Source of the DNA: Phlegmacium glaucopus
Taxonomy: Eukaryota; Basidiomycota; Agaricomycetes; Agaricales; Cortinariaceae
Assembly: GCA_015039465.1 (NCBI GenBank)
Contig: MU130073.1
Location: 95,787 to 159,786 of the forward strand
DNA: 64,000 nt
Direction: 5' to 3'
The position numbers were made by a program, and so were the translations under genes. Each line of letters opens with the position of its first letter. The first letter of the stretch is position 1. The notes beneath the pieces are model-generated. The model did no database searches, was not told the DNA's origin, and was given only the letters and a program-made list of their open reading frames with translations. Below, piece by piece: positions 22,400 to 34,713 of this stretch.

Positions 22400-23250
22400 T
22401 TAGTCGATGAGGTATTTCCGCTTGAAGAAAGCTCGAAGGTGGAAGATTTGCCATGCGCCAAGGCCTGCGAGAGAGACCATTGTGAACCATGCGAAGTTTT
22501 GGACGCGGGTGTTTGTTGAGTCTAAGTAAGGAGAGGGTTATAGATATGTCTAGCTGAAGGAAAAGTGGAACGCACAATTTGTGACCGTAAATCTCTCTTC
22601 ACGTTTCTGTAGGTAAACCATCTCGTCCACGACTTCTTTCACCAGACCTTCAAGCTTGCGCATCTCGGTCTCAAGTGCGGATAGTGATTCTTGATTCGCA
22701 ATAGCACTAGAACAAATTTTCAAATAAAATGAGTTCTTGAAAAGAGATAGAGACACGTACTTGTAGTCCACGGCATCAGCACCAATATCAATATCCAAGT
22801 CGACGACACGATTCAGTTTCCCATGCTCACTAAAGCTCACATCTACAGATAATCAGACAATGTATGACACTTTGTATGACACTTTAAAGACGAAAAGAAG
22901 TACCCACCGCCCTCAATGTAATTCTTGAAACATACACCAACTTCACCATCGGCATGTGTCGTAATAGCCAACCTAGATTCACCCTTGATGTCCTTCTTAT
23001 TGAGGTAGACATTCTTATTGTCACTCGAATCGAGTATGCTGACGTCTACACGCTGATTGTTCCCTGGTCCGACATTGGCAGTGACGATGACAAGGGTGTT
23101 AGTATGTACTGCGTTCCAAATACACTTCGTTGGAGGATATTGGAAAGCTGGAAGACTGAATTTGATTGCTGCGACTAAATGGACTGTTGAGAGAAAGAGA
23201 AGTAGAAGAGGAAGAGGCATAAAGACATGAGCGCGAGATGCCCATGCCAT
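22400..23250 (-). CDS. ERV25: p24-delta family cargo receptor (ERV25/TMED10-like)
   Basis: Four exons in phase: 23250-22908, 22842-22761, 22706-22576, 22521-22400; about 225 residues, the usual p24 length. An N-terminal signal peptide (hydrophobic PLPLLLLFLSTVHLVAA) precedes a GOLD domain with the two conserved cysteines (KCIWN and VGVCFKN), a coiled-coil stretch (LSALETEMRKLEGLVKEVVD), one membrane span, and a short cytoplasmic tail with a diphenylalanine and basic residues (RAFFKRKYLID). That tail is characteristic of p24-delta/TMED10, where FF and basic residues bind COPII and COPI coats. p24 proteins cycle between ER and Golgi and help load GPI-anchored and other cargo. Divergent from the next gene. 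Confidence 0.92.
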
Positions 23251-23321
23251 TTTCAGAGTGAGCGTTTGGTGTCAACGTGGATATTACACACGGCCCGTTA
23301 CCCTCCGGCCTTTCAACAACC
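23251..23321. promoter_or_regulatory. Very short divergent promoter interval
   Basis: Only 71 bp separate the start codons of the ERV25-like gene (minus) and the galactonate-dehydratase-like gene (plus), so the two must share regulatory DNA or have transcripts that overlap the opposite coding start. No clear TATA box is visible. Confidence 0.5.
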
Positions 23322-24949
23322 ATGCCTCCATCTTTTATTTTCAATATTGAAGTAAAATTAAATTATTTCACTTCGAACTAGGACTAAATATTTTTTCAGA
23401 CCTTCCGTGTCCCCCCGCGATGGCTCTTTGTCCGTGTACAAACCACCGATGGTATTGTCGGCTGGGGTGAAGCTACCCTTGAAGGTCACACAGAAGCTAT
23501 CGAGGGTGCCTTCCAAGACCTTTTTGAACGTTTCGTTGGAAAAAATGCAGACAATATCCAGGACATATGGCAAGAAGCTTTCCGTGGAAGATTTTACCGC
23601 GGTGGTCCAGTTCTTATGGTTTTATTAAACTTCCAGTCCGATCAATGCTCTTCACTCACCCATTTATTAGAGCGCTCTTTCTGGCTTGGACATCGCACTT
23701 TGGGACATCAAAGGAAAGAAATTGGGTGTCCCCATCTCCCAACTTTTGGGAGGCACTGTTCGAAACAAAATTCGCGTTTATGGCTGGATTGGAGGAGACA
23801 CTTTCAAAGATCTTGTCGCTTCTGCTCAACGAAGGAAGGATCAAGGTTTCACGGCTATTAAAATGAATGCTACAGGCAAATCGTTTCATAGACAGCTCTC
23901 AGTAGCTACACCGCTGAACAAGTTGGTTCGGTGTTGCAGAATCCCTGGCATGGATTGACTCTCCAACTCTCCTCGAGGCAACTGTTCAACGCGTGAAAGA
24001 CGTTCGTGCTCTAGGACTTGATGTTGGTGTTGACTTCCATGGGCGATTGCATAAAGGGATGGCAAGACAGCTGGCAAAATTGCTTGAACCCCATCAACCT
24101 TTATTCATTGAAGGTCCGTTGGAAGAACCCATGCTCGTCCTTTTGACTTCATTTTTGTCTAGAGCCCCTCCTTCCCTCTCACCCACAAGAAACAGCTGAT
24201 CTGTCAAAACTCATCAGCACCCCAATCGCTTTAGGCGAGAGGCTCTTCACCCGTTCAGACTTCCGACCCTATCTCGAGAGCAGAGCTATCGACATCGCTC
24301 AACCTGATGTGCGTTTCGTGGTCTCTACTCGTGAAACAACATGTTTCGACTCATGTTTCCTGTCCATAGGTATCCCATTGTGGCGGTATTAGTGAATTAC
24401 ATCGGATAGCTTCAGTGACGGAGACATACGATGTCGGATTGGCACCTCATTGTCCGTTGGGGCCCGTCGCCTTAGCAGCATGCATGCAAGTCGCTGCTGC
24501 CGTTCCCAATTGTATGTTTGTGAAGCACCACTCTTATCTTAACATACAACTGACCATATTACCAGTTTTCATTCAGGAGATGAGCTGGGAGGTATGTACT
24601 TTATCTTGCCTCAGTCTTCATACAACATATATATATCCCTACAGATCCACTATAACCAGGCGGACAAAGCCGATCTACATACCTACATGCTCAACCCAAA
24701 TATCTTCGATGTGAAAGATGGACATGTTGATATTTTGAAAGGTACGTATACTAGCAGTTTCTCTAACCGTTATTTGATCGCCTTGTTTCGAATGATAACA
24801 ATCATCCATCCACCTTGACAGGCATGGGCCTTGGGATTGAGATTAACGAACAATTGGTCAGGAAGACATCTAAGGCGTACGTTGATGAATTCCCTCCATG
24901 GAGGAATCCAGTTTGGAGAGGTGAGGACGGCAGTTTGAGAGAGTGGTGA
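23322..24949 (+). CDS. D-galactonate dehydratase-like enolase-superfamily enzyme
   Basis: Nine exons in phase: 23322-23351, 23400-23618, 23671-23875, 23940-24113, 24163-24308, 24370-24511, 24566-24591, 24645-24741, 24822-24949; 388 residues, matching the family length. Mandelate racemase/muconate lactonizing features: [12 protein letters not shown], the metal ligands in GVDFHG (Asp), FIEEP (Glu) and GERLF (Glu), then QPDVSHCGG and the catalytic His of APHCPLGP. The closest family I recognise is galactonate dehydratase (dgoD type), which removes water from D-galactonate to give 2-keto-3-deoxygalactonate; fungal relatives may use other aldonates such as L-galactonate. Intron 3 has a GC donor (CAG then GCAAAT). 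Confidence 0.9.
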
Positions 24950-25226
24950 GATGGAGTCATCGCTGCTAGAATTTGGTCCTTCGTACGTTGGTACCCAAGC
25001 TAGTCTAATATCTGTTGTCGGGGGTGTTGGAACTAGCTAAGCTAGTCTCTTGAACCCAGGCATGAATTACGGACTGACCAATCGAAGCATCGTGTACGAT
25101 AGGTAGATCACTGAGGCCAACAAGGTGGAAAAGAAAGAAGCGCCTAATAATAATAATTGAGAAGAATAATACAGTACAAGTATACAACCTTGACAGAGTA
25201 CAGAATAACAAAGAGGGAGGAGAAAT
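24950..25226. other. Convergent 3' region
   Basis: Short spacer between the convergent dehydratase-like and H2A genes. No gene seen. Fungal replication-dependent histone mRNAs are polyadenylated, and I see no metazoan-type histone stem-loop here. Confidence 0.5.
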
Positions 25227-25826
25227 CTAAAGTTCCTGGCTGATTGCCTCGTCCTTCTTGGACTTCCCGGATTTCGTTGGTAGGAGTTCCTAAGAAAGCT
25301 GTTAGTGGGCTGAACACGATAAGACGAGAATGATAAACTTACAGGAGCAATGTGGGGTACAACACCTCCTTGCGATATAACAACGTTGCCTAAAAGTTTT
25401 TGCAATCTAAAATCGAGCCATCCAGCTTCAGGTTAAAGAACTTCAACCAACTTCTTTCATGACTCACTCTTCATCATTTCGGATGGCCAGCTGCAAGTGA
25501 CGCGGGACGATACGTTGCTTCTTGTTATCGCGGGCAGCATTACCAGCGAGCTCGAGAATCTCGGCGGCAAGATACTCCAATACTGCGGCCAGGTATACTA
25601 GGAAAATCGGAAACAGATTAGATATGCTAAAACTCCTGATCAAGCGACATATACCTGGTGCACCAGCTCCAACACGTTGGGCGTAGTTGCCCTTCTTCAA
25701 CAGACGATGAACACGACCAACAGGGAACTGGAGACCGGCTTTGGCGGATCTAGATTGAGATTTTGATACAGAGTCGCCTCCAGCTGCTTTGCCTCCGGAT
25801 TTGCCAGCTTTTCCTTTACCAGACAT
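25227..25826 (-). CDS. H2A: Histone H2A
   Basis: Four exons in phase: 25826-25655, 25597-25468, 25406-25343, 25289-25227; about 142 residues. Canonical H2A blocks are present: [19 protein letters not shown], the acidic-patch helix [39 protein letters not shown] and the docking segment [18 protein letters not shown]. The C-terminus ends in SQEL, the SQE-phi motif that fungal H2A shares with H2A.X and that is phosphorylated in response to DNA breaks. It forms nucleosomes with H2B, encoded divergently next door. The first exon has a Lys/Gly-rich tail with acetylatable lysines. Confidence 0.97.
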
Positions 25827-26201
25827 TATGAATGTGGTAGTGATGGGTAAGATGGATGGATTGTGATGGACGAATGTGAAGCGAGTTGTTTAGTGGTGTG
25901 GTGGTGGGGTAAAACAGAAGGGATAATTTGGGGAACCTCATCGTCGTCCTGTATTTATAGTGAAAGGAAAGAGACGCACGAGCCACAAGACCATCAACAA
26001 ACGAAATAAGGTTTGTGAGCGCGTGCCAATCACGTGAGTTATCAAACGCGCTTGTGTTGATCAACAAAGACGCGTAGAATCAAATAAGAACAAACTTGCG
26101 TGTCTATATAACACCAACGACCCTCCTTGAACTCTCTATTATCCGTTCTCCTTTCTGCAACCACCACCACATACCACTTAGTATCTGCTTCGTCTGTCAC
26201 A
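25827..26201. promoter_or_regulatory. Shared divergent H2A-H2B promoter
   Basis: A 375-bp interval between the two histone start codons. A TATA-like TATTTATAG occurs at about 25950 (CTATAAATA on the H2A strand) and TATATAA at about 26104 for H2B. Between them lies GCCAATCACGTGAG at about 26025, combining a CCAAT box and a CACGTG-type E-box. Divergent H2A/H2B pairing with a shared, cell-cycle-regulated promoter is widespread in fungi; regulation here is inferred. Confidence 0.75.
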
Positions 26202-26821
<620 letters not shown>

Positions 26822-27439
26822 TTTTTCTTCGGATATCGTCTGTTTCTCTATGTATCACTTGTATCTATTGTGTAATTCAGTTTTTTTCCCCATCTCTTAC
26901 CGTCGTAATCGACCTGAGTCTCACTGACTCTTGTTGCGATTGTCCCATTCCGTTCAAGGTTTTCCGGATCACTAACAACTGGTGATCTACGGCGCTTTCT
27001 ATTTATCCAACTTGACGCTCCTCAGCTTACCACCTACTGCAGGGTGATCTCCTTGATGATTGAAAATATTGCCATCAAGCATTTGGCATCGAGAGGAGGC
27101 GTCTAATCAACGTCTGAGGAACTCCGTTGTGGCCTTTCCACTTTCATCTAGGATTATGGCCCTTTTTTGCCGAGCACCAAATATCCTCTAGTGGTGTTCT
27201 TCAACGAAATTGGCCAACAGATTTACCAAACCTATGGCATTATCTGCGGATTGGAACTTGAACTATTGCATGAACTGGAGATTTTTGCTTGAAGTAGAGC
27301 CTTGGTACGTGTTTAAGCACTTAATTCATGCCATTCACTGACCTGTTGTGGGATGGCTACAGACGATCAGAGTGGATAAGCTTTGGCACTTTTGACCTCA
27401 TCCCAATACCTGATATTACGTTCTTAACGACGACCTTCT
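26822..27439. other. Spacer, no gene recognised
   Basis: Contains the H2B 3' flank and what may be the heavily decayed 5' part of the following F-box pseudogene. No continuous coding frame. Confidence 0.4.
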
Positions 27440-28420
27440 GGAACATGTACCCCTCTTTAATAGCCTTCATGCATTCCAACACCTCCACAACTCCGCTCAG
27501 ACAGTCCGTCGGACATCGTAGGCCTGTCGACGATGGCGGCAATCGCTCTACGCTATGGGCTCACATTATCGACCTTGAAAATCGCTCGAGATGGGTTGAA
27601 GAAGTGCTTGATCGGGCTCGCTCCGCGCCCCCTTGATCCATCCATCCTTCTACGACCAAAGATCTTAATGACAAAAGCTGGGCATCAGAAAACCCTCTCG
27701 TTTGAGATGATCGACGTATTTTGCTTCAACGAGGAACTGCTACAGAAATGTCTTCGTGAAACGCGCAGCATTCTATTATCCGTATCATCATCCAGCTGGT
27801 TGACGTTCCTGCGTCTGGTCGTGATCCTAAAGTTGAGAGCCTTTCGTTAGTGACGCCCAAAAGTCAAAGTGGACTTTTGGAATTTGCGTTCACTGAACTT
27901 GAGGAAGTACAGCATACTTTTTTTCGGCCCATCTCTTCCTCACCTTGAAGGGTTAACGATACATCGTCTACCTTTAATAAAAACTCAAAAGGCTCGAACT
28001 GGTTAACGTCACCGCTACCAGGCATTGGATGACTCAAGGGGGAAACGAACATAGTTCGTCGGGTGGTACAACTCCTTAACGGCTGCATCTTTGATTACCC
28101 CTCCCTCATCGGATTGATATGCTAGCGAGCCTTGTTATGCCACCATCCTGCAAGTTGGACCTGGCGACCGATGGGTTTTCATCCCTTGGTGAAGAATTTT
28201 ATTCCCTTGTCGATATCATCAAGCAAAAGTTCAATGCTGCCGAGAGGATACTGCCTTGGGCCATATACTCCTGTTTGGCTCGCCTGGTCGACCTGTCGTT
28301 CTCGCTTGCAGTGAGAAGGGCGGCTATATACGCACAGGCCCTTGTCCGTTATCCTATTTGTCCGTAGTGGATAAAGGCATTTGACGGCGCTAGGTGTTCT
28401 ATCACTACTTTGCATATTGA
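27440..28420 (+). pseudogene. Decayed F-box protein gene
   Basis: Fragments in several frames are collinear with the intact F-box protein at 2409-4241. One fragment near 27490-27630 reads STLWAHIIDLENRSRWVEEV, matching the 'SPTLWA..IDF....WI..V' part just after an F-box. A second, after a frame change, reads PLDPSILLRPKILM. A third at about 28120-28220 reads PPSCKLDLATDGFS, EEFYSLVDIIKQKF, like LPPSCNIIIAAGGLS in the intact copy. At least two frame changes and in-frame stops break it. Weak further traces extend to about 28960. Confidence 0.6.
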
Positions 28421-29100
28421 CCTCGACGTCGCTGCCGGATCGAAGGAATCCTAGTTGAGCTTTTCAACAATTTCAATAACTACACCTAGTACCTACATCA
28501 CATTACGCCTTCCACTTGACAATTCAGCTATTTCGAGTCTGTCCCAACAGACAGATGAGTCCGGAACCGGATTACTCAAAACTCTCACCCCTCATAATCA
28601 CCAGGGTGTGAACTTCGCATTGCTTCACCCCTCCGATCCGAACCTTCTCAAAAACTTTATGACCATTCGCCTGTCAAACCTGAATGTGAGCCTTATCACA
28701 TGGATGAAAATTGCCATATAACAAGCAGACCCGCGAACGTTGGGGTGTAGCTTGGATGAATCCACCTGTAAGAATTGTGATATACGAGTGGAGACCTTCC
28801 ATAATGAATGGCGCATACTATTTCCCCAAGCCTTAAAAACGGTTTCAATGAGAGTTAAGTTGAAAGAATTTGTAGCTTCATGGTGTTGGTCGAAAGATAG
28901 CCTTGACTACGAGAGATATTCAATTCGGTCTTGTACCAGTCCATCTGTCAAATATTTATTGTATCACGCACCGGCCTCTGAATTCTATTCTTGGGCAGGC
29001 GCGCTGCGCGTTATTTATTTATTTCGCACGGTTTTGAAGCCCAGCTACTTGGAGCTTGCATCTGATCAACTTCAATATTCAAACTTGGAACTGAACGAGC
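28421..29100. other. Spacer with weak F-box-like traces
   Basis: Frames of 88 and 125 codons at 28455-28721 and 28740-29117 carry no recognisable domain; they may be the far end of the F-box pseudogene. The region includes the promoter of the PWI/SR gene starting at 29101. Confidence 0.35.
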
Positions 29101-30881
29101 ATGGCAGACGCTGGTGAGAAACGACACACCCGAACGCCATATCCTCCAGTTGTACTCACTGTTTGTGTTTCGCTCACTATTGACAGGTTTTTTCAAAGGC
29201 ACTTCAGCTGACCAGGATAGACGATTTTCTGACAAGGAGCTCAAGCTTCTTAAAAGCATGAAATTCCCTCCTGAATTCGATAAAAAGGTATTGTTAGAGT
29301 TCCCTTATACTTGTTCTCGTTAATGAAGCAAATCAATTTTGTAGGTTGATATGAGGAAAGTAAACTTGTCCGTCATCAGGCCATGGATTGCCAAAAAGGT
29401 CGTAGAACTTATTGGTCTCGAAGATGAGGTCGTCGTTGAATATGCCATGGGTCTCCTAGAAGACGAACAGCAACCAGTACTTACCTCCTCTACCTTCTAC
29501 TCTTTCATTAACATTAACCTGCGTGTTTTACAGACTCCTGACCCCAGGAAAATGCAAATAAATTTGACAGGATTCATGACAAAGGATACACCAGCATTCA
29601 TGAATGCGCTGTGGAACCTGCTTCTAGAAGCCCAGTCGGACATGACTGGTGTGCCTCGTACTTTTGTTGAGCAGAAAAAGGAAGAAATGCGAAAAGCACG
29701 AGAAAATGACACTCGTGCCATTGATGAACGTGATCGTCGTGCTCGTCTCGATGAACTAAATGGAGATCGTGGTGGACGCGGTGGCGGAGATTTCAGAGGG
29801 CGAGGCCGTGGTAGAGGACGCGGTCGAGGACGTGGCGGATTCGACGATGACCGTGGAGGGAACAGAAATCGTGATTCAGGATGGGGTAACAGAGGTGGTG
29901 GTCCGAGCGGTGTCAGTATCTCATCTGACTTTCACCTTTGCTTATTCACTGACCTCATGAAAATAGAATCCTCGTCGACGAGGTTCTCGCTCTCCACAAC
30001 GCCGTCGTTCACGATCAATCACCCCTCGGAGTTCTCACTCTCCTCTCCTTCCATTGCGTAGACATAGATTGTCCCCTCATCGTTCTTCTTCATCTCGCGA
30101 CGGTAGTTCTCGTTCTCCTTCACCGCCAACCAATAGGCGACCGTCGCCAGTACGTAGGCCAAGTCCACCCCGTCGGCGTGCTTCGCCTTCTGTTACTCGT
30201 TCTCCACGACCTAACCGCCGGAGGCCACGTTCACCATCCGTGACTCATCCTCGTGACAGAGAGCGTCGTTTCAAAGGCGTTAGAGAAAGTCGGAGCCCAC
30301 CTCCGGCCAGACGTCGTCGACAGTCTCCAAGGCCCCCATCTGAAACCCGCAGCAGATCTAGATCTCCCCCACGCAAGTATAGAAGGCGGAGTGCAAGCCC
30401 TCTTACAAGGAAAAGAAGCCCAAGCCCTCGTCGACGTCGAAGGAGTCCTTCAGTGTCAAGGTCTCCATCGCCTCGACCTCGACGCAGAAGTCCAAGTCCT
30501 GACAGGAAAAAAGCCGGAAAACATGTCAGACGACCAAGCATCAGCAGGAGCAGAGACAGCAATTTAGGATCTTATTCTCCTCGAAATAGGCGCAGTTCCG
30601 ACATGATGGATGTCGACAAGGCAAGTTCAAGCGGTGCAGGTGCTCCTGGCGAACTAAAGATAAAGGGTCAAGCAGAGTTTGAACGTAGGAAAAGTAAGTG
30701 GGAAGCCGAGGATGATGATGATGTGCGAATTGTCCCTGACGATTCTGAGGCTCTTTTTTTACTGATTATTTGTTTTTGTTTCTAGGAGCTGAATAAAAGG
30801 GAGCTTGAGAAACGAGAGAATGAGTTGAAGGAAAAGGCTTTGAGAAACAAAGTCATGAGATCGCGCAAGAGGAGCAAGTAG
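29101..30881 (+). CDS. PWI-domain SR-rich splicing factor (SRRM1/SRm160-like)
   Basis: Six exons: 29101-29113, 29187-29287, 29345-29476, 29534-29911, 29967-30722, 30786-30881. The N-terminal 150 residues form a PWI domain: FKGTSADQDRRFSDKELKLL, VNLSVIRPWIAKKV (the PWI signature), VEYAMGLLEDEQQP and AFMNALWNLLLEAQSDMTGV. An RGG/RG-rich stretch (residues about 210-250) and a long RS/RP-rich tail with many SPSP and RSRS repeats follow, then an acidic patch and a Lys/Glu helix ending RSRKRSK. PWI domains bind nucleic acid and SRm160 is a spliceosome and exon-junction co-activator. The last donor (GTGCGA at 30723) is my choice; a GC alternative would leave too short an intron. Confidence 0.9.
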
Positions 30882-31388
30882 AGCTCGAGGGAGGTGCGCA
30901 TGGAAAGGCCCAAGGGCAAGTCACTATAAATCGTTTTATTTCTTTCTTCCGCAAAATCTTGTGCTTAGTGTTTTCTTCTATATACAGTCTATCGCTTGCT
31001 TTGATGTGGTGATGATGATAAATCCTTGCTTTCTTTTGTTCAATAAAATGTCTGGTCTGCTATTTCTATGCAACTACTACATTGTGTTTGATCAACTGAC
31101 TTCTTACAAGCCATTTTCGACGCTTTATAAACTGTCTTTCAGTTGTGATTCCCTGGCCGTAGTCTCATTGTCATAGTAATTTCCGTTCTCCGTGATTGGA
31201 TATGCTAATTTACCATCTTCTAATCTCCATGCCTCTCAGTTACTTGCTAATTCGATGGTTTTGCTCGCTGGCTGCGGACGGCATCGGAGTCTATAAATAT
31301 GGACGGCATTGATAATCTTGAATGATTGCCGTCGGAGTCTCAATGGGTTACCGACGGAACTGAATCATCAGGCTCGTTCTCGATACTC
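30882..31388. promoter_or_regulatory. Spacer with TATA box for the next gene
   Basis: No coding frame of note. TATAAATA at 31292-31299 lies 90 bp upstream of the ATG at 31389, a usual distance for a fungal TATA promoter. Confidence 0.5.
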
Positions 31389-32074
31389 ATGTCTTCAACA
31401 GCGTCACCGTCACCGACTGCCAGTTCTGGCGAAGGTGACCTAGATACACAACGCGGGGCAAACTACTTTTTTGGTTTTCTTATTGCCTTCGTCGGTATAA
31501 TCATGATATTATTCGTGTGCGGTATCGGTTCCAGATGGAGGGTCGCATCGAGAAGGGAGGGTGTAACAAATTTTAGGCCATTCCGAAGCATTTCCAATGA
31601 CAAATCAGAAGGACCTCCGCAGTTCTATGAATGCCCGTTTGTCATAGGCGAAGACAAGTGGAGCAATTTAATGGTAAGAATTCCCTGAATGTCAAGTCTT
31701 ATTAAGTTTACTTACCGTTGGGCGGTTTCTAGCCGTTATCAGCCAGCATTTGTAAAAACGAAGAAAACGGAAGCGATTTATTTGCACACGACTTGGAAGA
31801 ACTACCGCCTGCGCCTCGCAGTACTCGTTGTCTAACTTGCCATGTCTTCCCTTCATTTTTTCTTCCCAATTGGTCCTGCATCCACCACAAAAATCCTCAA
31901 ACTCGGCACGATCCTGATCCGCCAGAAACTATCCAAATCGCTATCATGATTGTTATGCCCTACAAACCCCAAAACCACGACCAGCCACCAAAAAAACTGG
32001 ACCACTTACCTGAGTCTCAGATTGGCGATATCAGCCTTCCATGGCGGCAGCATGATCTACGTCTGGTTTCATAG
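31389..32074 (+). CDS. Small single-pass membrane protein (paralogue of the gene at 51.2 kb)
   Basis: Two exons in phase: 31389-31673 and 31733-32074; about 208 residues. A Ser/Thr/Pro-rich N-terminus is followed by one membrane segment (residues about 27-47, YFFGFLIAFVGIIMILFVC), a basic stop-transfer stretch (RWRVASRREG), then a cytoplasmic region with WSNLMPLSASI across the splice and IQIAIMIVMP near the C-terminus. The start ATG at 31389 is the first in frame. The gene at 51168-51988 shares this layout, the intron position after NLM, and the PLSA and QIAIMIVMP-like motifs. Agarics carry many such single-pass proteins; the function is unknown. Confidence 0.75.
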
Positions 32075-32140
32075 CCGCTGGATTTCTTACCTCGACTTCT
32101 GGACGTTGCATTGTATAAAATTATCATGGTATCGTTGTAT

Positions 32141-32167
32141 ATTTTTATTTTTATTTTTATTTTTATT
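32141..32167 (+). repeat. ATTTTT microsatellite
   Basis: About four and a half perfect copies of a 6-bp ATTTTT unit in the spacer after the membrane-protein gene. A triple GTGTAAC-type direct repeat follows at about 32212-32240. Confidence 0.8.
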
Positions 32168-32686
32168 TGTATAACACCACGACCAAAATGTATTTGCCTG
32201 GCTTGTGCGATGTGTAACAGTGTGTAACAGTGTGTAACCCACACTTACCTTTCGAAATTCGCCTGTTACACAGGAATCACACAATGTGATGGCTGGGGGC
32301 AATCCCGGTGATTTGATTGGTTTGAGCAAAGAATGGGGCCCAGGTATTGTATACTTACTATTGGAAGGGGACCAGTGAATTTTGAACCTTGCGTTCCGCC
32401 GACCCCGACCCACATGAAGCCACGTAAATTAGGACGAAGATACATCTTCGTGATAAGCAGACGAGGTGAAACTTATAAGCCGCTCAACGATATCCTGCAG
32501 TTGGACAAAGATGTCTAATGGGAGGTACGGCCTATGCGCCACCACCTCCCCAGAAGCAGGGCATCTGTATTCTGGGCCGAAGGAAAAACAATCATGGCGT
32601 GTAGAGCTCAGCGCGTTGGAGACAATGACGATCTCGGAGATACGCAAGAAATTCGTTTTCGGTCAAACAATACATGGGACCTTGGT

Positions 32687-32958
32687 CTATTTCGCGTCCT
32701 CCGCCTCTGGCTTGTCCTTATCTACGACTCCAACACCGGCCCCTCCAGAACTGGTTTTAGCGGCTTTGTGGCCCTCGATGGCCTCTCTGGCCTCTTTCTC
32801 CAACCTGCGGTTGTACTCTGCTTGGATGGTTTGGGCACGTTTGATCTATTCCGCAGAATCCGGGTAAAGTAATTTGGGCGGAGAGAATGTACGGTCGTCA
32901 ACGAAGGCGGATACTTAGATATGAAATAGAACGCACCTCTTTCGGGTGGTGCAGACAT
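32687..32958 (-). CDS. Small charged protein, about 60 residues
   Basis: The second exon (32845-32687, ending in TAG) encodes a strongly charged helix, IKRAQTIQAEYNRRLEKEAR, then an Ala/Gly-rich, acidic tail (GVVDKDKPEAEDAK). A probable first exon starts with ATG at 32958 (MSAPPER) with a donor GTGCGT. The most obvious donor and acceptor leave the frame off by one step, so the junction is unresolved; a missed small exon is possible. I do not recognise the family. The coding character of exon 2 (no stops, helix-like charge pattern) is the main support. Confidence 0.5.
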
Positions 32959-33537
32959 TCTAGATAATCATTGCTTTGTGGCCGGCATTCAATGGGATTT
33001 TCCGACTGCGCGTAGCACTTAGAGTTAATAGTTAATAACAATGAATATGAGTATTGAGTATTGGCCTCTCACTTTCTGGAACTCTTGCCAGTAAGTAAAG
33101 CATCTTGAACGTCCTAGTGATGGTTGTCATTGAATAAGTGTTTATAATGGTTGAAGCGCACCTCCACCCCAACTAAATCCCGACTGGTAATGAGAATCAG
33201 TACCATGACAAAGAGAGAATTTTCAGAGGCCTACCGCCATTATCAAATTGTAAGGGAGGATGGATTTAAAATTCAAACTCTGGACTAACAGTCGTGACGT
33301 GACTTGGCATGAGTATTGCACATGACGATGACGGTAACGATTACATAAATTTAAATTACCGATGCTCCTCAAAGTTTCTAGCAGCTACGCGTATTACTCA
33401 GACAAACCCTTTTATTCGGTGAGTTTACTGTCGACCCGTCTAAAACTAGCTAAGGACAGCAATCTCTTTTCACATCCAGACGCCACAGCCTATTGAAGGA
33501 GTTTAGAATTCTGTCTAAAAACATAACAAGCAGATCA
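32959..33537. other. Intergenic, no gene recognised
   Basis: Divergent interval between the small charged protein and the ubiquitin-like gene. No recognised element. Confidence 0.4.
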
Positions 33538-34713
33538 ATGACAGACTCGTCGGAAAACGCAGAAAGGACTTTTGCTAGAACATTTTTGAACACGTTGTCT
33601 ACACAGCCCATCATTTATCCGGACAATTATCAGCAGCCACCTGAACAGTCACTCAGGAGGGTTCCAGTTTTACCGGTTAGCCTGATCTTTAACCCCTTTT
33701 TGTCTACCATCGCTGTCATCGAGTCCAAGGACTGATTCATTGTCTTCTCTTCCATTATTCTGCGCTCCAATTCATAAATCTAGATTGCGGTCCCACCACC
33801 CCCAGAACGTGAACTCCAACCCGAGCCACCTGGATCTTCATCTGGTCAGTTTCATTGTCTATACGTGTTACAAATTTTCTACGTGTTTGTGTGCAACATT
33901 TTGATGGCCACAATCGATCTATAGCTTCTATCTCCCTCGTGTTCAAGTCCCTGAAGCCGCCTGCGGCCTTCACAATTACGGTTCGACCCACGGACACAGT
34001 TGCCAGTATAAAGGCACAACTTGCTGTTAAACCTTCTGCACCTCCAGCAGACGCCCAACGACTTTTGTTCAAAGGAAAAGCACTCGCTGACGGAAAACTA
34101 CTTAAAGAGTACAACAACATCAAAGACGGAGACACTGTCAATTTGATGGTAAAACCTGGATACGATTGGAACCCTACAGTAACAATACCATCACCACAAG
34201 TGTCTGAATCACCAATGCCTGCGTCTTCGCCTGAACCCTTACTTACTCCTGGTTCCAACCCATTTGGATCTGGTACTCTTGATCCAGAAGCCCGCTCGAG
34301 ACAGGGAGGCAGAAGACATCAGCGTATCCCAAGTGTTGTGTTATCCCCTTCACCATCACTCGAGGCAACTGGTGGAGCAGAAAAGGATATCATGTTGACC
34401 ATCGACGCTGTTGATCTCCCCAGTCCCGTTGTTCAATCTGACGCTATGTCTACGTTTCACCGTACAGTGGCTCAACCCGAATTCTGGGAGCGGCTTCATA
34501 CATTTTTAAAGTACGTTTATCCCCCTTTTTTTTCGCAAATTAGATGGCGGGGGGCCTGATCAGAGACCTTTTTTCAGGAATGAATTTCAAACTCCCGCAG
34601 ACGTACATTCGGCGTTTGAAGACTTTTTGTGTGCCACCAAAGGCTCGCTTACTCCCAGTGAAATTGCCATGATTCGCGATCAAGTTGGTGTCGTTGGGAT
34701 GTCTGGTACTTGA
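33538..34713 (+). CDS. Ubiquitin-like-domain protein (Get5/UBL4-like)
   Basis: Four exons in phase: 33538-33675, 33784-33844, 33925-34510, 34578-34713; 306 residues. After a Pro-rich N-terminus, residues about 70-145 form a ubiquitin fold: LVFKSLKPPAAFTITVRPTD, TVASIKAQLAVK, RLLFKGKALADGKLLKEYNN and IKDGDTVNLMVKPG. A Ser/Pro-rich linker leads to a helical C-terminal domain (PEFWERLHTFLKNEF, FEDFLCATKGSLTPSEIAMI). A UBL followed by a C-terminal helical dimer module is the plan of Get5/Mdy2 and UBL4A, which bridge Sgt2 and Get4 in tail-anchored protein delivery to the ER. The UBL is certain; the Get5 assignment is inference. Confidence 0.78.

Noticed and set aside
32429..32647. Minus-strand 72-codon frame as a gene
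   Set aside because: No splice partner, start context or family resemblance; treated as chance.
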